From: Sialis fuliginosa
Taxonomy: Eukaryota > Arthropoda > Insecta > Megaloptera > Sialidae
NCBI GenBank assembly: GCA_961205875.1
Contig: OY540809.1
Span: forward strand, 11,048,267-11,112,266
Direction of reading: 5' to 3'
Length of the DNA: 64,000 bases
In this document: positions 12,913 to 25,800 of the stretch, piece by piece
Layout: each line of letters opens with the position of its first letter
Position numbering within the stretch: the first letter of the stretch is position 1
Position numbers and translations under genes: made by a program
The notes under the pieces: generated by a model
The model's input: the letters and a program-made list of their open reading frames with translations, nothing else
Database searches by the model: none
Told to the model about the DNA's origin: nothing

Positions 12913-14297
12913 AAAATGGACATAATACGAACTTGATATAGCGGATACGTACAAAAGTGGCAAACTTTGATGACAATTATCTCGAGTTTAAAACGGTCGA
13001 TCTCTTTAAAATTTCACGATTGGATAGATATCATTATTCTTTTTATACCCTGATTTTTTTTTTATTCTATCGAAATGACGTTTACACGAGAACTACCTTA
13101 ACTCAGAAATATAACTTTAATCATGCAATCATTAATATAATATCAAACAGTAATGAGCAGGTGTATAAGAATTAAAAGAGTATATCTCGACTCTTGATAA
13201 TGTACATAGAGGTGACACTCATGAAGTCGTAGTAAGGAGTAAGGCAAACTCCGCATATTTATTATTCTGTGGTAGTAAGTAAAAATATATGTACAGAAAT
13301 AATTAATTTTCATTAAAAAATCCATAATTTAAATTTTTTAAATCAGGTTGCATCTTGGAGCCTCAAAATGTCTTATCACTAGAGTGACCAGGCTTCAGGT
13401 TTTCACCCGGAGTCTCAGGGTTTGTATATTGTTTCTCCGGGCAAAAACAAAGCAGGGGACTCAAAAGTTCAGATTAGAATAATAAATTTTAATAAATTGT
13501 ATTAAATAAAAATCAAAAAAGGATAAAAAAGGGGTCTTCATTTACATATCAGGCTTTACAAAAATTAAAATCTAGTCACCATACTTATCACTGGAACTTT
13601 GTAGTAAGTAGTTTATAACCCTGTTTATAACATACTTTAAAATATATAAAACACAGTAAGCAATAAAAATCAATTTTATTTAAAGTACACCACGACAAGT
13701 ATGATACAAACAAACTTCAATTGCACTATTTATACAATTAATGAGCTATTGTCTAAATAAAATATTACATATTAAATTAAAACATATACCAAATACAGTA
13801 TCACAAAAGCATGTAGTTTAGATTTTAATTTTTTACTTCAAATTTTATCAATATGAAAATGTATAGGTATATATATGTATATTAATAATAACTATTATAT
13901 TGTTTAGTAAAGTGCATTAAATATTTGAAAAGCATAACCAGATGTTCATTTAAAGTTTTTATATCTATACACGCAGTGGCAGATTTAAGATGCCGGCCGT
14001 TCTAGGCTATTTAGAAGTAATTACATGTTTTACCAGGCTACTTATGTATTTTGTAATTATTTTCAAGTTTTCTATTGACAAAAAAATGGTAATTGATTGA
14101 GCTATGTCCATCACTATATCGATTTACAATTCAATCAGTCCTGGACTTATGGTTGATTTTATGTAGCTAACACATATCCCCCCCTCCACACCCTCTTCAT
14201 TTTTGCTCGAGACCTAAAAATTACTTTGTCTGGGCCCATTTTTGGCAGCCTGCATAGAAGTGAAGACTCGATCGGCAGAAAATTTATTCTGTTTATT

Positions 14298-14537
14298 CGG
14301 GTTACTGCAAAAACCAGATAAGTCACATTTTATAGTTTCTAAGATATCTGGTTCTAATTGGTTAAATTTTGGTCAAAGTGGACTTTACTTTATTTTTGCA
14401 CATGCGTACTGACCCTATTTATCTGTAAGAGATTTATCATGTTTCTACAGTAGACGTAGGTAAAATTTTTAAGTGTAGAAATGTACTTAACTAAAAAAAT
14501 GTAAATAGTGGAGTTATCTGGTTTTTGCAGTAACCCG
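14298..14537. mobile_element. MITE with 25-bp near-perfect inverted repeats
   Basis: The ends CGGGTTACTGCAAAAACC and GGTTTTTGCAGTAACCCG are perfect inverted copies, and the match extends inward to about 25 bp. The element is 240 bp with no ORF. Flanking duplications are not obvious, so the superfamily is left open. Confidence 0.7.
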
Positions 14538-16523
14538 ACGATATATTATTTAGACAAATGTAATATTTTTTATAGCATATTTGGAGTAAGTTATCACTAT
14601 TTCAACTGCTGGAAATATTTTAATAATATTAATATATTTAGGATATGGCCTATGCAAAATATTAATTAGATATAAGGTACTGTTTTAACAATTCAAAGAT
14701 CCGAATAAAATTTATATTATATCCTAAATTCATTAATGTATATTGTTTATAGCAGATAATTTTAATTTAATTTTTTTGAAATATATAATATAATAGATAA
14801 GTTTTATATTTTTACACTAAAATTATAAACCAATAAATATAAAATATAAACCAATAAATATATATTAATTAAAAAAATAAGATATGAAATTTTAAATTGA
14901 TTGAACAATTTTTATAATTAATATTAACTATATTTTTAGATATTTCTTAACAAATTCTAATTTTTATATACAGTAAAACTAAGAAAATTCCAAATATCTT
15001 GCAGAAAGGGATGGATAACATATTATTTTAATATTTTTATAAACAAGTAATTAAAATGATACAAGTATTAATTAGTTATTATTGAGATGAATATAAATGC
15101 CATGCGTGTATTGTAAACAAATGGCGTCAGTGAACTTTCGCTTACATTTGCCATATAGTGTGTAGGCGCATTATGGATAAGTAATTAAAAGTTTTAATGC
15201 AAGTATGACAAAAAATTAATACCTTTGATTTATTAAAAAAAAACTTTTAGTTTTCATTAGTTACATTTTTCAAACACATATGACTAGAATAAATTACACT
15301 TAAGTTTACTGGAAAAATAAGTTTAACGTATTAATATTTAGTTTAATTTTATATATACGAAAAGAGAAAATATAATTGTATTTTATTTAATCATACCTAA
15401 CTATATTCTATAAGATCAACAAGATAAAAATAAATTTATTATAGTTATTAAAAACTAAATATTATATAAAATTAATATTTAACTTGTACTAATAGTAAGT
15501 ACGTAGAATGTATTGTATAAAATATCCTTAAATTACATACAAGGTGTAGTTCTCTTGTTACTTTTTTTTATTGATATATATCATTTTGTAGGCTGTTTTC
15601 TACTCTACAGATTTTTTTTGTTTTGATTAAGGAGGAAATCCCAAAAATACTTTGTCTCCTCTACGTTCCATGAACCACGTTTTCTTTTGTTTTCAAACTC
15701 TTCGTCTCAGGTGTTTTAACCATGTTTTAACTGACGACGCTTCTTCATATGTTAATGGGAAGTGCATTATAATGAAATCCCTACACTCCGTAGATACTTA
15801 TATTTTTTGGAGTTGGCTAAATAGATATAACTATGTCCATGCAGTTTACACGCGTTTTTATTTTGGATCTATATTTAGTTATGCTATGTCTGTAGATCAA
15901 GTAGAATAGTATAACTAAACCTGGTTAGTTGTCAGGTGTAAAGCGTCATCTACACGAACTTTTACACCCGATCTTACTACATCGGTTACAGTAAAACCGG
16001 ATTAACTGCGCTGTGCAAACGTACTCATAGTTAATCCCTTCTTATTGCCTGCCCCTGCTTAATTACAATAAATTTTATTTTCTGCCAAACAGTCATAACA
16101 TTATTTTCCTATACTGAGCGCTGCTCAATCAAAATTCTTCATATTATAATGAAAGGAAAACTCATCTCTAGAGGAAGAAACAACCTAAAAAATTATTTTT
16201 AGCTACACCTTAATATATTCTTTAGTTTCATTGGAATGTTGCTATTTAAGCTTTAAGTTTAATAATACATACAATAAAAATCAAAACAGATCTAAAAAGA
16301 GTATCAAATATTACAGATATATTTAAAATCTAGTTTTTATCATTAAAAATGACTGTGGGTACTTTTTACAGATAATAGTTGGGTATTAATCTTTTATCAT
16401 TTTATAATTTCAATAATCAATAATACTAATAAAAATCACAAAATAACTGAGAATCAATATGTAAGTAGACCCATAACAGCACCTCTAAACCAAAAATCAT
16501 TATTAAATGTAAATAATATAATT

Positions 16524-19500
16524 TTATGAAGTACAAATTAGTGGTAACTTATCAACATCTCCCATTTCAGTAAACATTTCATCACCGATCATGTAACTGA
16601 TAATAAACTTGAGTGAAACGGGCACTTGACTAGGATTGGCAATAAGCACGACTTGAGTGATAGCAGCTGGAGGAAGAAATGGATTGTGGGCCGGGAGATC
16701 TGAACCCGATGGCGGTTGTAGTTTAAGTTTACAGGTCTAAAATAAAACATATGAATTTTATTTTAATCCACATATAAACTCTCTCAAAGTTTGAGTACAC
16801 TTTAATTAAATAATTTAAAACAAAACAAAAGTTATTAAAAAAATCGGCAGTGAGAATATTATTTTTAAAATTCAACAAGCAACAATTACATAACATGCAC
16901 TAATAAAATTATTATTTTAATTTTATACCTTCGGTACAACAGCTTGGAATAAATAATTTGACACTGATTCACAGTTTTTACTTATTGTTGTAACAACAAT
17001 CACAGAAACATCAGCTCTTGGTGAATCTTTTGCGAAATGTAAAGTAACAGAGATTTCATTCTTATCTTCAAGAACTGTTAAAGGAGGTACTTTACTTGGT
17101 TTTATACTATCTAAAGTTACAAAAAGATCTGTTAGAGGTTTCATTTCTACAGTTTTATTTTCATTAGATTTATCAATACTGCAATCATTTGTTTCTGGTT
17201 TAACTGATGGAACATCTATCGGTTGTGGTTTTGGAATGGTATCTGACGATATATTTAAAATAGTGTCATCACCATTTAATAACTCAGCAGAATTTGTAAC
17301 TGTTTTTGTACTGTCGTTAGTTAAATAATCAAGATCCAATATAGATATATCATTAATCGGTGAAGCAGGTTGACTATTTGATTGAACAGATGACAAATTT
17401 GTTTCTAAGGTAGATGACGATGGCCTTGATAACATGTTCATAGGTGTTTTTTCAGAAGATCTAAAATTAAAAATGTACATTATACACAAATTTTATTAAC
17501 TAGTTTACACTAACTCAGTCTATTATTCCTGAATGGTCCAGAGATGGTGGAGAGAGTTATATAATCAGATAAGTGGTTCTCAATTTATAAGCGCACTAAC
17601 GGACAGCCAGACAGAGAGACGTTGAGCTTTATATATATTAAGGATTATTTCTGTCTTGCTCAATATATTTGATATTTTTATATCCGAATTTCATTCAGAA
17701 ACATTTTAATTAAAATGACAGATATTTTATGAAATACTTACTTTTTAAACTGAGCAACTTTAGACACACCAAATAAATTCTGTTTCAATAAATTTTCACT
17801 TAAAATATCAAGATCTTCAAGACCTTTTGTTTTGCTTTTTTCCTCATCCAACTGACTGATTAAATCTATGGTATTATCTTTTGGAATGTTCAAAGGTTGT
17901 AAGAGAGCGGAATGCAAGTTAGAACTTAAATTATCACAAGATGTGGGTTCCATTGAAAATATATCAGCCAATACATCTATATCAGATTTCGATTCCTCAG
18001 ATGAAATTTCAGTTTTTATATCTTTCTTAGGCGAAGATAATGTTACCGGTAGATGTTCACTTGGACTTGTTAAATCTAATAAAGACACAGCTTCTGCAGA
18101 ACTGTTTGTTACTTTGTCTGATGTTTTTCCTTGTACAATAGTTTTAGAATACTTTTCAAACACTTGTCCCAATTCATCACTAGCTTGAAGTACTTGATCT
18201 GAAAAAGAAAAATGGCATATAACTATGAATAATGAAGTATTACTTATAAGACTGGAAAAATTTTATCCCAAGAAATAAATCTACAAAAACCATGCATGTG
18301 TGATTGTTTTTATGAAATTAATTATTAATTAAAACATTCTTAAATAAAATAAAGTAAAAATATGTACAGCATTTTTGTTATTAATGTCCTATTATATTGA
18401 ACTGCTATGCAAGGGTGAATCCAAAAGGGATTGTACGTGATAGGAATAAGTAGAGGTGGAAAAAGTCGCAGATCCACCAAAATTTAACTTGTAATGTGGA
18501 TGTTTTGTAAACATAGAATGGTATAGCATGGAAAAACAGTTTAAATAATACTAAAAAAAAGAGCTAATACCACAGTTAAATCCATTTTTAAATTCAAGAC
18601 AATTGTGGGAACAGGACAAGCACAATTAATGTTGTGAACACAACGATTTTTTGTTCAGAGTGACTGCCAAAAATTATTTGGTTCATTCGTAGTAAAATAA
18701 TCAAAGCAAGATACATCATTACGAGGATCTCGGACAAAAAAATGATAAATCATATCAAAAAGCATTACTACTCTTACTTTTACACTTTCCTATGGCATTA
18801 GGCAAATTTATATAAAACAAATTTGAAACATAATAAACAATTTTTTTTACTTTATGAATACATAACGGTAGAAATTAAATTTGTAAAAAGTTTTTGAAAA
18901 ACAAAATTTTTATAAGTAACTGTGTTATCTCATATTTTTTTACGATTGTAGGATCCACCCTAATTGCAATTATGTAAAAATAATTAAATTAGTGAATTTA
19001 TATAAAATATATGTACAATTTATTTTGTATAATTTACAAATTATAAAATAAAAAGATTTACATTAAAAATATCATAAAAACAATACAAACATAATAACTA
19101 TAATCGTAAATGTGGTGGTTAAATATTAATACAATCACATATATAAAACTGACATGACGGATTGTTTTCTACTAACCAAATTGCCTAGCTAGAGACCAGA
19201 AGCGCTTCAGATTAATACTCCCACCAGCATTTGTGAGATCTGTACATTGAGGTCATGTGTTAGTGAGGCCAGATATTACAAAATAATATTCTAAAAATTA
19301 TACAAGCAGAAAAAAATGTGCAACGTTAATCGTATTTTAAACTTTTCTGATTTAAATGACAAACGATATTTACAAAATAAAAGAAAGTAAATTATAATAC
19401 TAAATAAATAAACTGAATATTAACATCACTGGCTGAATTTATATAACATATTTCCTAAAAACAAATATTACAGAACATTTTATTTTAATCATTTATCAAT

Positions 19501-21387
19501 TCTATTATTTGATGAAAAACAAAAATGAATGGAACATAAATTATAGAAAATAATGTTCGCTACAACTTTTATAATAAATATTTTTTTGTTTTGGACCATT
19601 TGAAATTTTATTTTAATACACTGTTTAAAATATAATTTAAAAAATTCAAAAAAAATTCAAAAATAGCAGGTCATCTTCCCAGACATATATTGATCCTAAA
19701 TAAAAAATTTCATCCTATGTTTTGTCATTATTGAATAACAGCATCTACAGATTGATACACAAAACATCGTGGTGAAAATAGTCAGAACAGATTCAAAGAG
19801 GTCAAAATGGATATTACCATCAAAATCTCAATTAAAAAAAAATTGGCTTCACAATACTATATAAATATTTCATGCATTTAACAATTTTGAATTATATTTT
19901 TTCATCTTTTGTGAGCCATAAAAAAAAGCAATAATTATTTAGATTTAAATCTTCTACTTGCAAAGATGGTATATATAAAATTTCAAGTTGATTGGACAAT
20001 TGGTTTCTGAGATTTTAGGGCCGTTATCAATTTGAAAAATATAGTTTTGAAAGAAACATGCTTAAAATTTTTCGTACCATTTTAATAATGGTTAATATAA
20101 AATTTATGAAATTTTACCAATCTAGGGCCATAAAGTGGTCTTTTTTTCAAAGAAATCTTGTTCCATAGATCTTTGAATATGATAGTTTCATTATGACTTA
20201 GGTAGGTATTAGACGAAATGTACCTGCATTAATTTGTTATTCTACTGCACACTATTTATTTTAAAATTCTTTTTTTTATGATTATAATTAATGTAATTAC
20301 TTACTGAGCATTTCTTCACTGTGTTGAGTTTCAGAAGCTAAGCGAAATATAGCTGGTCGTAGTCGTTCACAGCTTTGGTATAATTCTCGAATTAATTCCA
20401 TTTCTTCCTCTGATGTCTGTCCTGGTCTGTATGAGTCAAGCATTTCATTTAAAAGTCGTGCATTGTTATGTACTGTTTCTAGTTCACTGGACCTTCGACA
20501 AATCATTTCTACTCTTTTTTCATCCTAATTACACAATAAAATTTATTAATATCAAATACAAATGAAATAATTTGTATATTTTAATTAAATAAAGATATTA
20601 ACCTCTCTAACCATAGTTTTTATTAACCTATTAGCTGCTTGTAAATCATCGGGATTTTTACTTCGCAGTAATTTTTGTAACAATTTTGATTTTTCTTCAT
20701 CTTCAAATATTGTATTTTTTGATTTTGGGTTTGAAGAAGGTGGTATATCGTTATGATTAGGTAAAAACATTTCATCTTTTATAACTCCTTGTTTTTTCAA
20801 CATTTCAAATGCTTCTTTAATCTTAAGTTCTTTAGGATAACTCTGAGTCCAAGTGTACATTAAGCAAATAACTTTACTGCGGACTGATATCGGTGTTCGA
20901 GATCCGAGATATTTTGGTGAAACAAGTTTTATCATTTCATTAAGGAAACGAAATTTTCCAACTTCTGCATGGAAATGCTGACCACAGTGTTTCATACAAT
21001 GATCAAGGACCTATTCAAAAATAACATTCATGAAACAGAATTAACACATCGATATGTAACTTACATTAAGAGCTTGAAGAGCTTCCTTATCATTAGTAGA
21101 CTGGATTTTACTTGCAAGTAATCGTACAGCAATACTTGGTCCATCATATTCTTTACTAACCAAAACAGAAAATGCTTCTATTGCAGCAGTGTCTGGATTT
21201 TGGTTCTGTGGATTTGTTGCTCTCTCTGGAACCATGACAAATGTTTCTCAAAAATTAAATCCAATTAGCAAAAAAAAATCAGAATAATTTATCACAACAA
21301 GATGCAAATAATAATCTTATAATTATTAATTAAATAAACAAATTACTTACGTAAAAGAGCTTCCAAACTAGTTGTCAATACATCCAT
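16524..21387 (-). CDS. Gga: GGA, Golgi-localised gamma-ear ARF-binding clathrin adaptor
   Basis: Exons 21387-21351, 21225-21065, 21010-20603, 20524-20305, 18198-17742, 17460-16929 and 16736-16524 join in phase into 675 residues. The VHS domain spans about residues 12-140 (RATNPQNQNPD, GKFRFLNEMIKLVSPKYLG). The GAT domain spans about 165-300 (FEDEEKSKLLQKLL, YQSCERLRPAIFRLASET). A long Ser/Thr/Asp hinge with a clathrin-box LLDLT follows. The C-terminal gamma-ear starts near residue 490 (VTLDSIKPS, HFAKDSPRADVSVIVV, HNPFLPPAAITQVVLIANP). GGAs bind ARF-GTP at the trans-Golgi network and sort acidic-dileucine cargo, such as lysosomal hydrolase receptors, into clathrin carriers. Exon 1 is only 37 nt, so the start rests on splice phase and the family pattern. 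Intron 4 is 2.1 kb. The gene is divergent from EMRE. Confidence 0.94.
18412..18961. repeat. Possible inverted-repeat element in GGA intron 4
   Basis: AGGGTGAATCC at the left and GGATCCACCCT at the right are inverted copies with one mismatch, 550 bp apart, with no coding capacity between. The termini are short and no target duplication was defined, so this is only a candidate MITE. Confidence 0.3.
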
Positions 21388-21762
21388 ATTTTTTTAACAC
21401 CGGTTTATTTACAAGGTTTGTGAAGTTTGTTAATAGAAGTCTGTAGATTAAACGTCATTGAATATCGGTGACCCTCAATATTTTTCGTATTTTTAAATAT
21501 TTAAAACTTATTTTCATTTGTAAAAACAGTTAATTTAGAGCATTTTTTTCAAATTACTTGTATTTATATATCAGGCAATTTATGTTTGTATTTAAAAGTC
21601 ATTGACTTTATTGTTACACGATATTTTTTCAGTTATTAAAATGTTGAAATCTCATGACAGGCGGTGCCATATTGAACACACTTATCGACATAAAAATCAG
21701 TAGCTGCAGTAAAATCAAACGTCAAATTACTACTTGCATTATTTTTTGGTATAACATAAACA
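21388..21762. promoter_or_regulatory. Divergent promoter region of GGA and EMRE
   Basis: The start codons of GGA (-) and EMRE (+) are 375 bp apart and face outward, so both 5' UTRs and promoters fit here. I see no TATA box or strong named motif. The promoter is inferred from the geometry only. Confidence 0.45.
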
Positions 21763-22023
21763 ATGTTACGCCGTGTTATTTTGACACTGCCTCGGACTTT
21801 TAATTCGAAAATTCCATCACACACGCAAGTTAGATGGGCTACTCAGACAAAAAGTGGAGCTTTACTTCCCGAACCAAAAATAGTGCCATTTGGGTTGTTT
21901 GGAATTGTGTGTGCTGTAATTCCTGGTTTACTAATTGGAGCGGCAATCAGTAAAAACATTGCTAATTTTCTAGAAGAAAATGATCTTTTTGTACCTTCAG
22001 ATGATGACGACGATGATGATTAA
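21763..22023 (+). CDS. EMRE: EMRE, essential regulator of the mitochondrial calcium uniporter
   Basis: A single-exon 86-residue protein. The Arg-rich start (MLRRVILTLPR) is a mitochondrial targeting sequence. The conserved matrix segment ATQTKSGALLPEPKIVPFG leads into one membrane helix (about residues 43-64, FGLFGIVCAVIPGLLIGAAI). The tail ENDLFVP is followed by a run of Asp residues, the hallmark acidic C-terminus. EMRE sits in the inner mitochondrial membrane, keeps the MCU pore open and couples it to MICU1. Length and layout match metazoan EMRE (SMDT1). Confidence 0.95.
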   Translation: MLRRVILTLPRTFNSKIPSHTQVRWATQTKSGALLPEPKIVPFGLFGIVCAVIPGLLIGAAISKNIANFLEENDLFVPSDDDDDDD

Positions 22024-22872
22024 ATTAAATTGTAGTAAAATTGTTTAGTATTATTTATTTATAAAATATGTTATAAATTACAATATGTATATATAATTTG
22101 TCGTTACATTTATTGAATAGTTATAAATAATAAAATATGTGCGTTTCAATCCGCTTTTTGACATATTGCAGAAATTTGTATGTATTCAATGTTAAATTAA
22201 GTTGAAAAGTATAATATCTTACATATTGCAATAAAATGTGATTGTAAAATATGTTTGTTTTAAATAAATATTTTAAAAAATACAGAAGTATATATTTTTT
22301 TAGAATAGTTAAATAATATTGACGTTGAAAAAACAGTAAAATACGTAATTATATGAACATCAGAAAATTTATTAAATAAATACAATTTAATAAATTTTCT
22401 GACGTTCATCATAAATTCTGTTTTTGAATATTTTTTATGTGTATAATTTAAATTATTTTTTCATAATTTATTCTGGGTTTATTTTGATACATTATTATTC
22501 TGAGATAAGATAAGAAATTACATACTCATATAAACATTAGATAAATATAAATAATTATTGCTTATATCTATTTAACCCTTTCAGCACTGATTGATATAAC
22601 AAAGGCAAATTCGCATGTATTTTTGGTAAATCATATAAAAAAAATTTATTTTGTATATTTTTAGTACCAAAGATAAATTGTATAGCGTACATTAATTTAC
22701 AAATTTATAATACATCAATGTATAAAAATTCAAGTTGGTATAAAGACAAACTTCAGAATAATCATTTATATAATTGTTTAAATATAAATAATAATATAAA
22801 ACTTTGATAAAGTAAAAACATAAATAAACGATATAGAATAAATGAATACACTTTTATAAATATATTCCTATC
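22024..22872. other. Convergent 3' region of EMRE and fliI
   Basis: AT-rich spacer between two genes that run toward each other. AATAAA sites occur soon after 22120 for EMRE. It contains a strong hairpin at 22350-22413, listed separately. CCCTTTCAGCAC next to a TTAA near 22573 resembles the end of a TTAA-type transposon, but no partner end was found. Confidence 0.55.
22350..22413. other. Near-perfect 64-nt hairpin
   Basis: The arm TATGAACATCAGAAAATTTA and its reverse complement (with one to two changes) flank a loop of about 6 nt, giving a stem near 28 bp. The size would suit a miRNA-like precursor on either strand, a remnant of a small MITE, or a structured 3'-end signal downstream of EMRE. 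Sequence alone does not decide. Confidence 0.55.
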
Positions 22873-25800
22873 TTACTCTGGTGGTTTTCGATAGCAACCC
22901 CAACCATGGAAGCATTTAGTAAATCTTTTTGATTCTTTATTTTTTACAGTCAACATCAACTTACGTGGCCTGTCAGGTTGTTTTGCTTTCATATGTTGAA
23001 CGTATACCTTCAAAAGTAAAGTATAATTTAAAAAATTATAAATATACTAATAGTTGGTTAATTATTAATAGTTTTAATTACCTGTGCAGATTTATAAGCC
23101 AATTTGATTTCAACTTCACTGCATTTATCACCAAGCCATAAAAATACTTGTTCACCGTTATCTAGTATCATTATATCATCATCAGCTAAATCATCCTGAA
23201 ACAAATTATACAGTCAGAAAATAAAAGAGTAAAATATCTTATAAATATATATATTGAAGGGTTCAAAAGATATACGATATTTTCCATTAGCATTAACATT
23301 TTTACAAACCTGGCAAAAATCTGTACATTTTTCTGAAACTGTGAAATAGCCCTTCTCATTAGAACAACGAAACAATCTTGTATATTGCATAAACGTAGCA
23401 TCTTGATCGTACGGTTTACGACCTCCAAGAGCAACCCAGAAGAAATTGTCTGGTTCGTGACCTTCAGATAGCACTTGCAAACTGACCCACGGACTGTTAA
23501 ACATCTCTTCTGCCATTTCTTCCACTAGTCTCGCTTCCTCAGGATCAGCTTTAGATCCAATCCAAACATATATAATACCAGCTTCGCCGTCTTCTTGTTC
23601 AAACGGAACATTCAATATATAACTGAAGCAAAATTTTATGCTTTATTATTAAAATACCTTAGACCATTTAACAAGTTCTATTGTATATTATAACAATATA
23701 CATATCCGAAATCTTAAACATTCAGCTCACGTCTCAATTTTTTTTTTAATATATCTGTTGTTTTCATTGTTTTAACCAGAATGACCCCTTACTATGAACA
23801 TATAAAATATATCTACTTTTAAACTCACCAAAATGCCGAGTTTAAGAATAAGGCATCAGGTTTTATTTGTATAAGTCTTGTACATAACGGTCCACCATTC
23901 GAACGTAAATGGAAAAATTCAACTTGTGATTTTGGTGGTTTCTCTCCTCTTTTTCCTTGATGGATAATAAACTTTCTTTTAAAGTGTGCCATAAACTTTA
24001 AATTTTCCTGTTGTTGGTGTGTTCTGACCACTTCTAATTTGTCATTAAACAAAGCCTTGAATTTTTTTTGTAAAGTAAATGTGAACGTTAGCCATCCCAT
24101 ATTTGAAGCTTCACGACCTTGCCAAAAGTATACAACACATTGAGAATCATCATCTATAGGTTCATTGGCATCTTCGTTGTCATCTCCAGGAACCCAATAA
24201 CGGCACAGAAAAACGTAACAATCTTTACTGTAGAAGTGGCCTGAATAATAAAAATAAAAAAATCAATAAACAATAAATATGTTTATGCATATCAAAGAAA
24301 TTAACACACCCAATTCTTCTTCTGGCAGTCGTACAAATTTCTTTCCTTCCAGGATAAATGCTTCCATTGTTTCCAAATCCTCATTCCATTCATCAACCAA
24401 CTGCTGCGCTTCATTCACAGGCATAGCAGTTTGACGGGCTTGGAATAAAGCTGCTAAGTCGGTCTTAATTTCCTGTTGACGAGCCCACTTTGTTAAATCA
24501 GCACCAGTTTTTTGTACTGATTCTACAGTGCGTGTAAAATCTACTGCAATTACTTCATCCCAACCAATAAACTTGGATTTGAATATCTAAAATTACATAT
24601 GAGGATAGATAAATAAGATTATTTTTTAAGTAACAATATTAATAAATACCTGTGTTTCAGTACCCTCTTGCATTCTTGTAACTAAAGCATATTTAGGCCG
24701 ATCTATCATATTAAATAATTCATGTGACAGTTTTATTGCAGCTGCTCGTACAAGACGAGTTGATTTTTTTCCATTCCTATTTCAATTTTTGCAGTAATAA
24801 TTTAATATACAAAATATTATATTTGATATTTTGTTTTACTTACCACACAAAAACATCAAGAAAACAATCTAAAATATACACATTGGAACTAACTAATAAA
24901 GTATTTATAAGTTTTCCATGAGGCACTTCTACTTGCGGTAATTCCAAATAACCAGTACCTAGACGAACTTGATAAAGATGAGGTGTTGCTGGAGTAAAAT
25001 CCATATCAACATGTTCCTATACATAAATCAAAATAGTACTTATCATTGTTATTTTGGAATAAAAAAATGAGTAAAAAAAGCAGACCTCTATTTCATCAGG
25101 ACCACTTCCATCCTCATTTCCAAGTACGTTCCAAAATTCAGAACACTCATCTCCCATTTGTTGTGTGATTATTTCAGCTTTATTTTTTCTTTCAATTTTG
25201 TTGATTTTTTCGGCCAACAAACGGGCTTTTGATTTAAATGTATTTTTCGCTTTTGTTCCATTCCATATGAATATTTTAAGACCAATGTCTAATACAAATA
25301 CAAATCTTGGATCCAAAGAGTCCACAGATAAAGTAACTGGCTCTAAATGAATAGAAGAACCAGCAGCAAGAACTCGGTATAACCGCGTAACGTATGTCTG
25401 AAATTATTCCATATTTGACACAAATATATTTTTAAACTTTATGGTAGTTAATTTTAATAAAGAAAAAAATATTTAAAACAACTTAGGTATCATTAAAAAG
25501 ATCTTGGCTTGAATTTGTGTCTTTTCGGGGTTTCAACTTCTATATAATTCAGAAGTTACCAATTTTGTAACCTTTATTAATTTACGTTTTATTTCAAGTA
25601 TTATATTAAATAATAAATTTTAAAAAGATTTTTGTATGAATTTTTCTTTATTTACCGTATCTTCCGCTGTAAAGAATCCACTTGACGTTCTTCCACCTTC
25701 GATATATGTAATATCTGTATCAAACAATGCCAGAAATTCATCTGTCTCATCTGCCTGCTCTTCACGAATGGTTCTACATTGGGCACCTAAATAATTTCTC

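Larger units (their letters stand above)
11441..16523. other. Gene-poor intergenic region, ~5 kb
   Basis: No exon with a recognisable protein or consistent splice context was found on either strand. It contains two inverted-repeat elements, listed separately. A fragment beginning CAGTGGCAGATTT near 13975 resembles one end of a hAT element, but no partner end is visible. The 85-codon open frame at 15652-15909 lacks an ATG start and any recognisable feature. Confidence 0.55.

Noticed and set aside
13330-13580. CTAGAGTGACCAGG / CTAGTCACCAT as terminal inverted repeats
   Set aside because: The match is too short and imperfect and there is no flanking duplication.
15652-15909. 85-codon plus-strand ORF in the gene-poor 5 kb
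   Set aside because: No ATG start, no recognisable motif, no supporting neighbours.
22573-22600. TTAACCCTTTCAGCAC as one end of a TTAA transposon
   Set aside because: No matching inverted end followed by TTAA could be found nearby.
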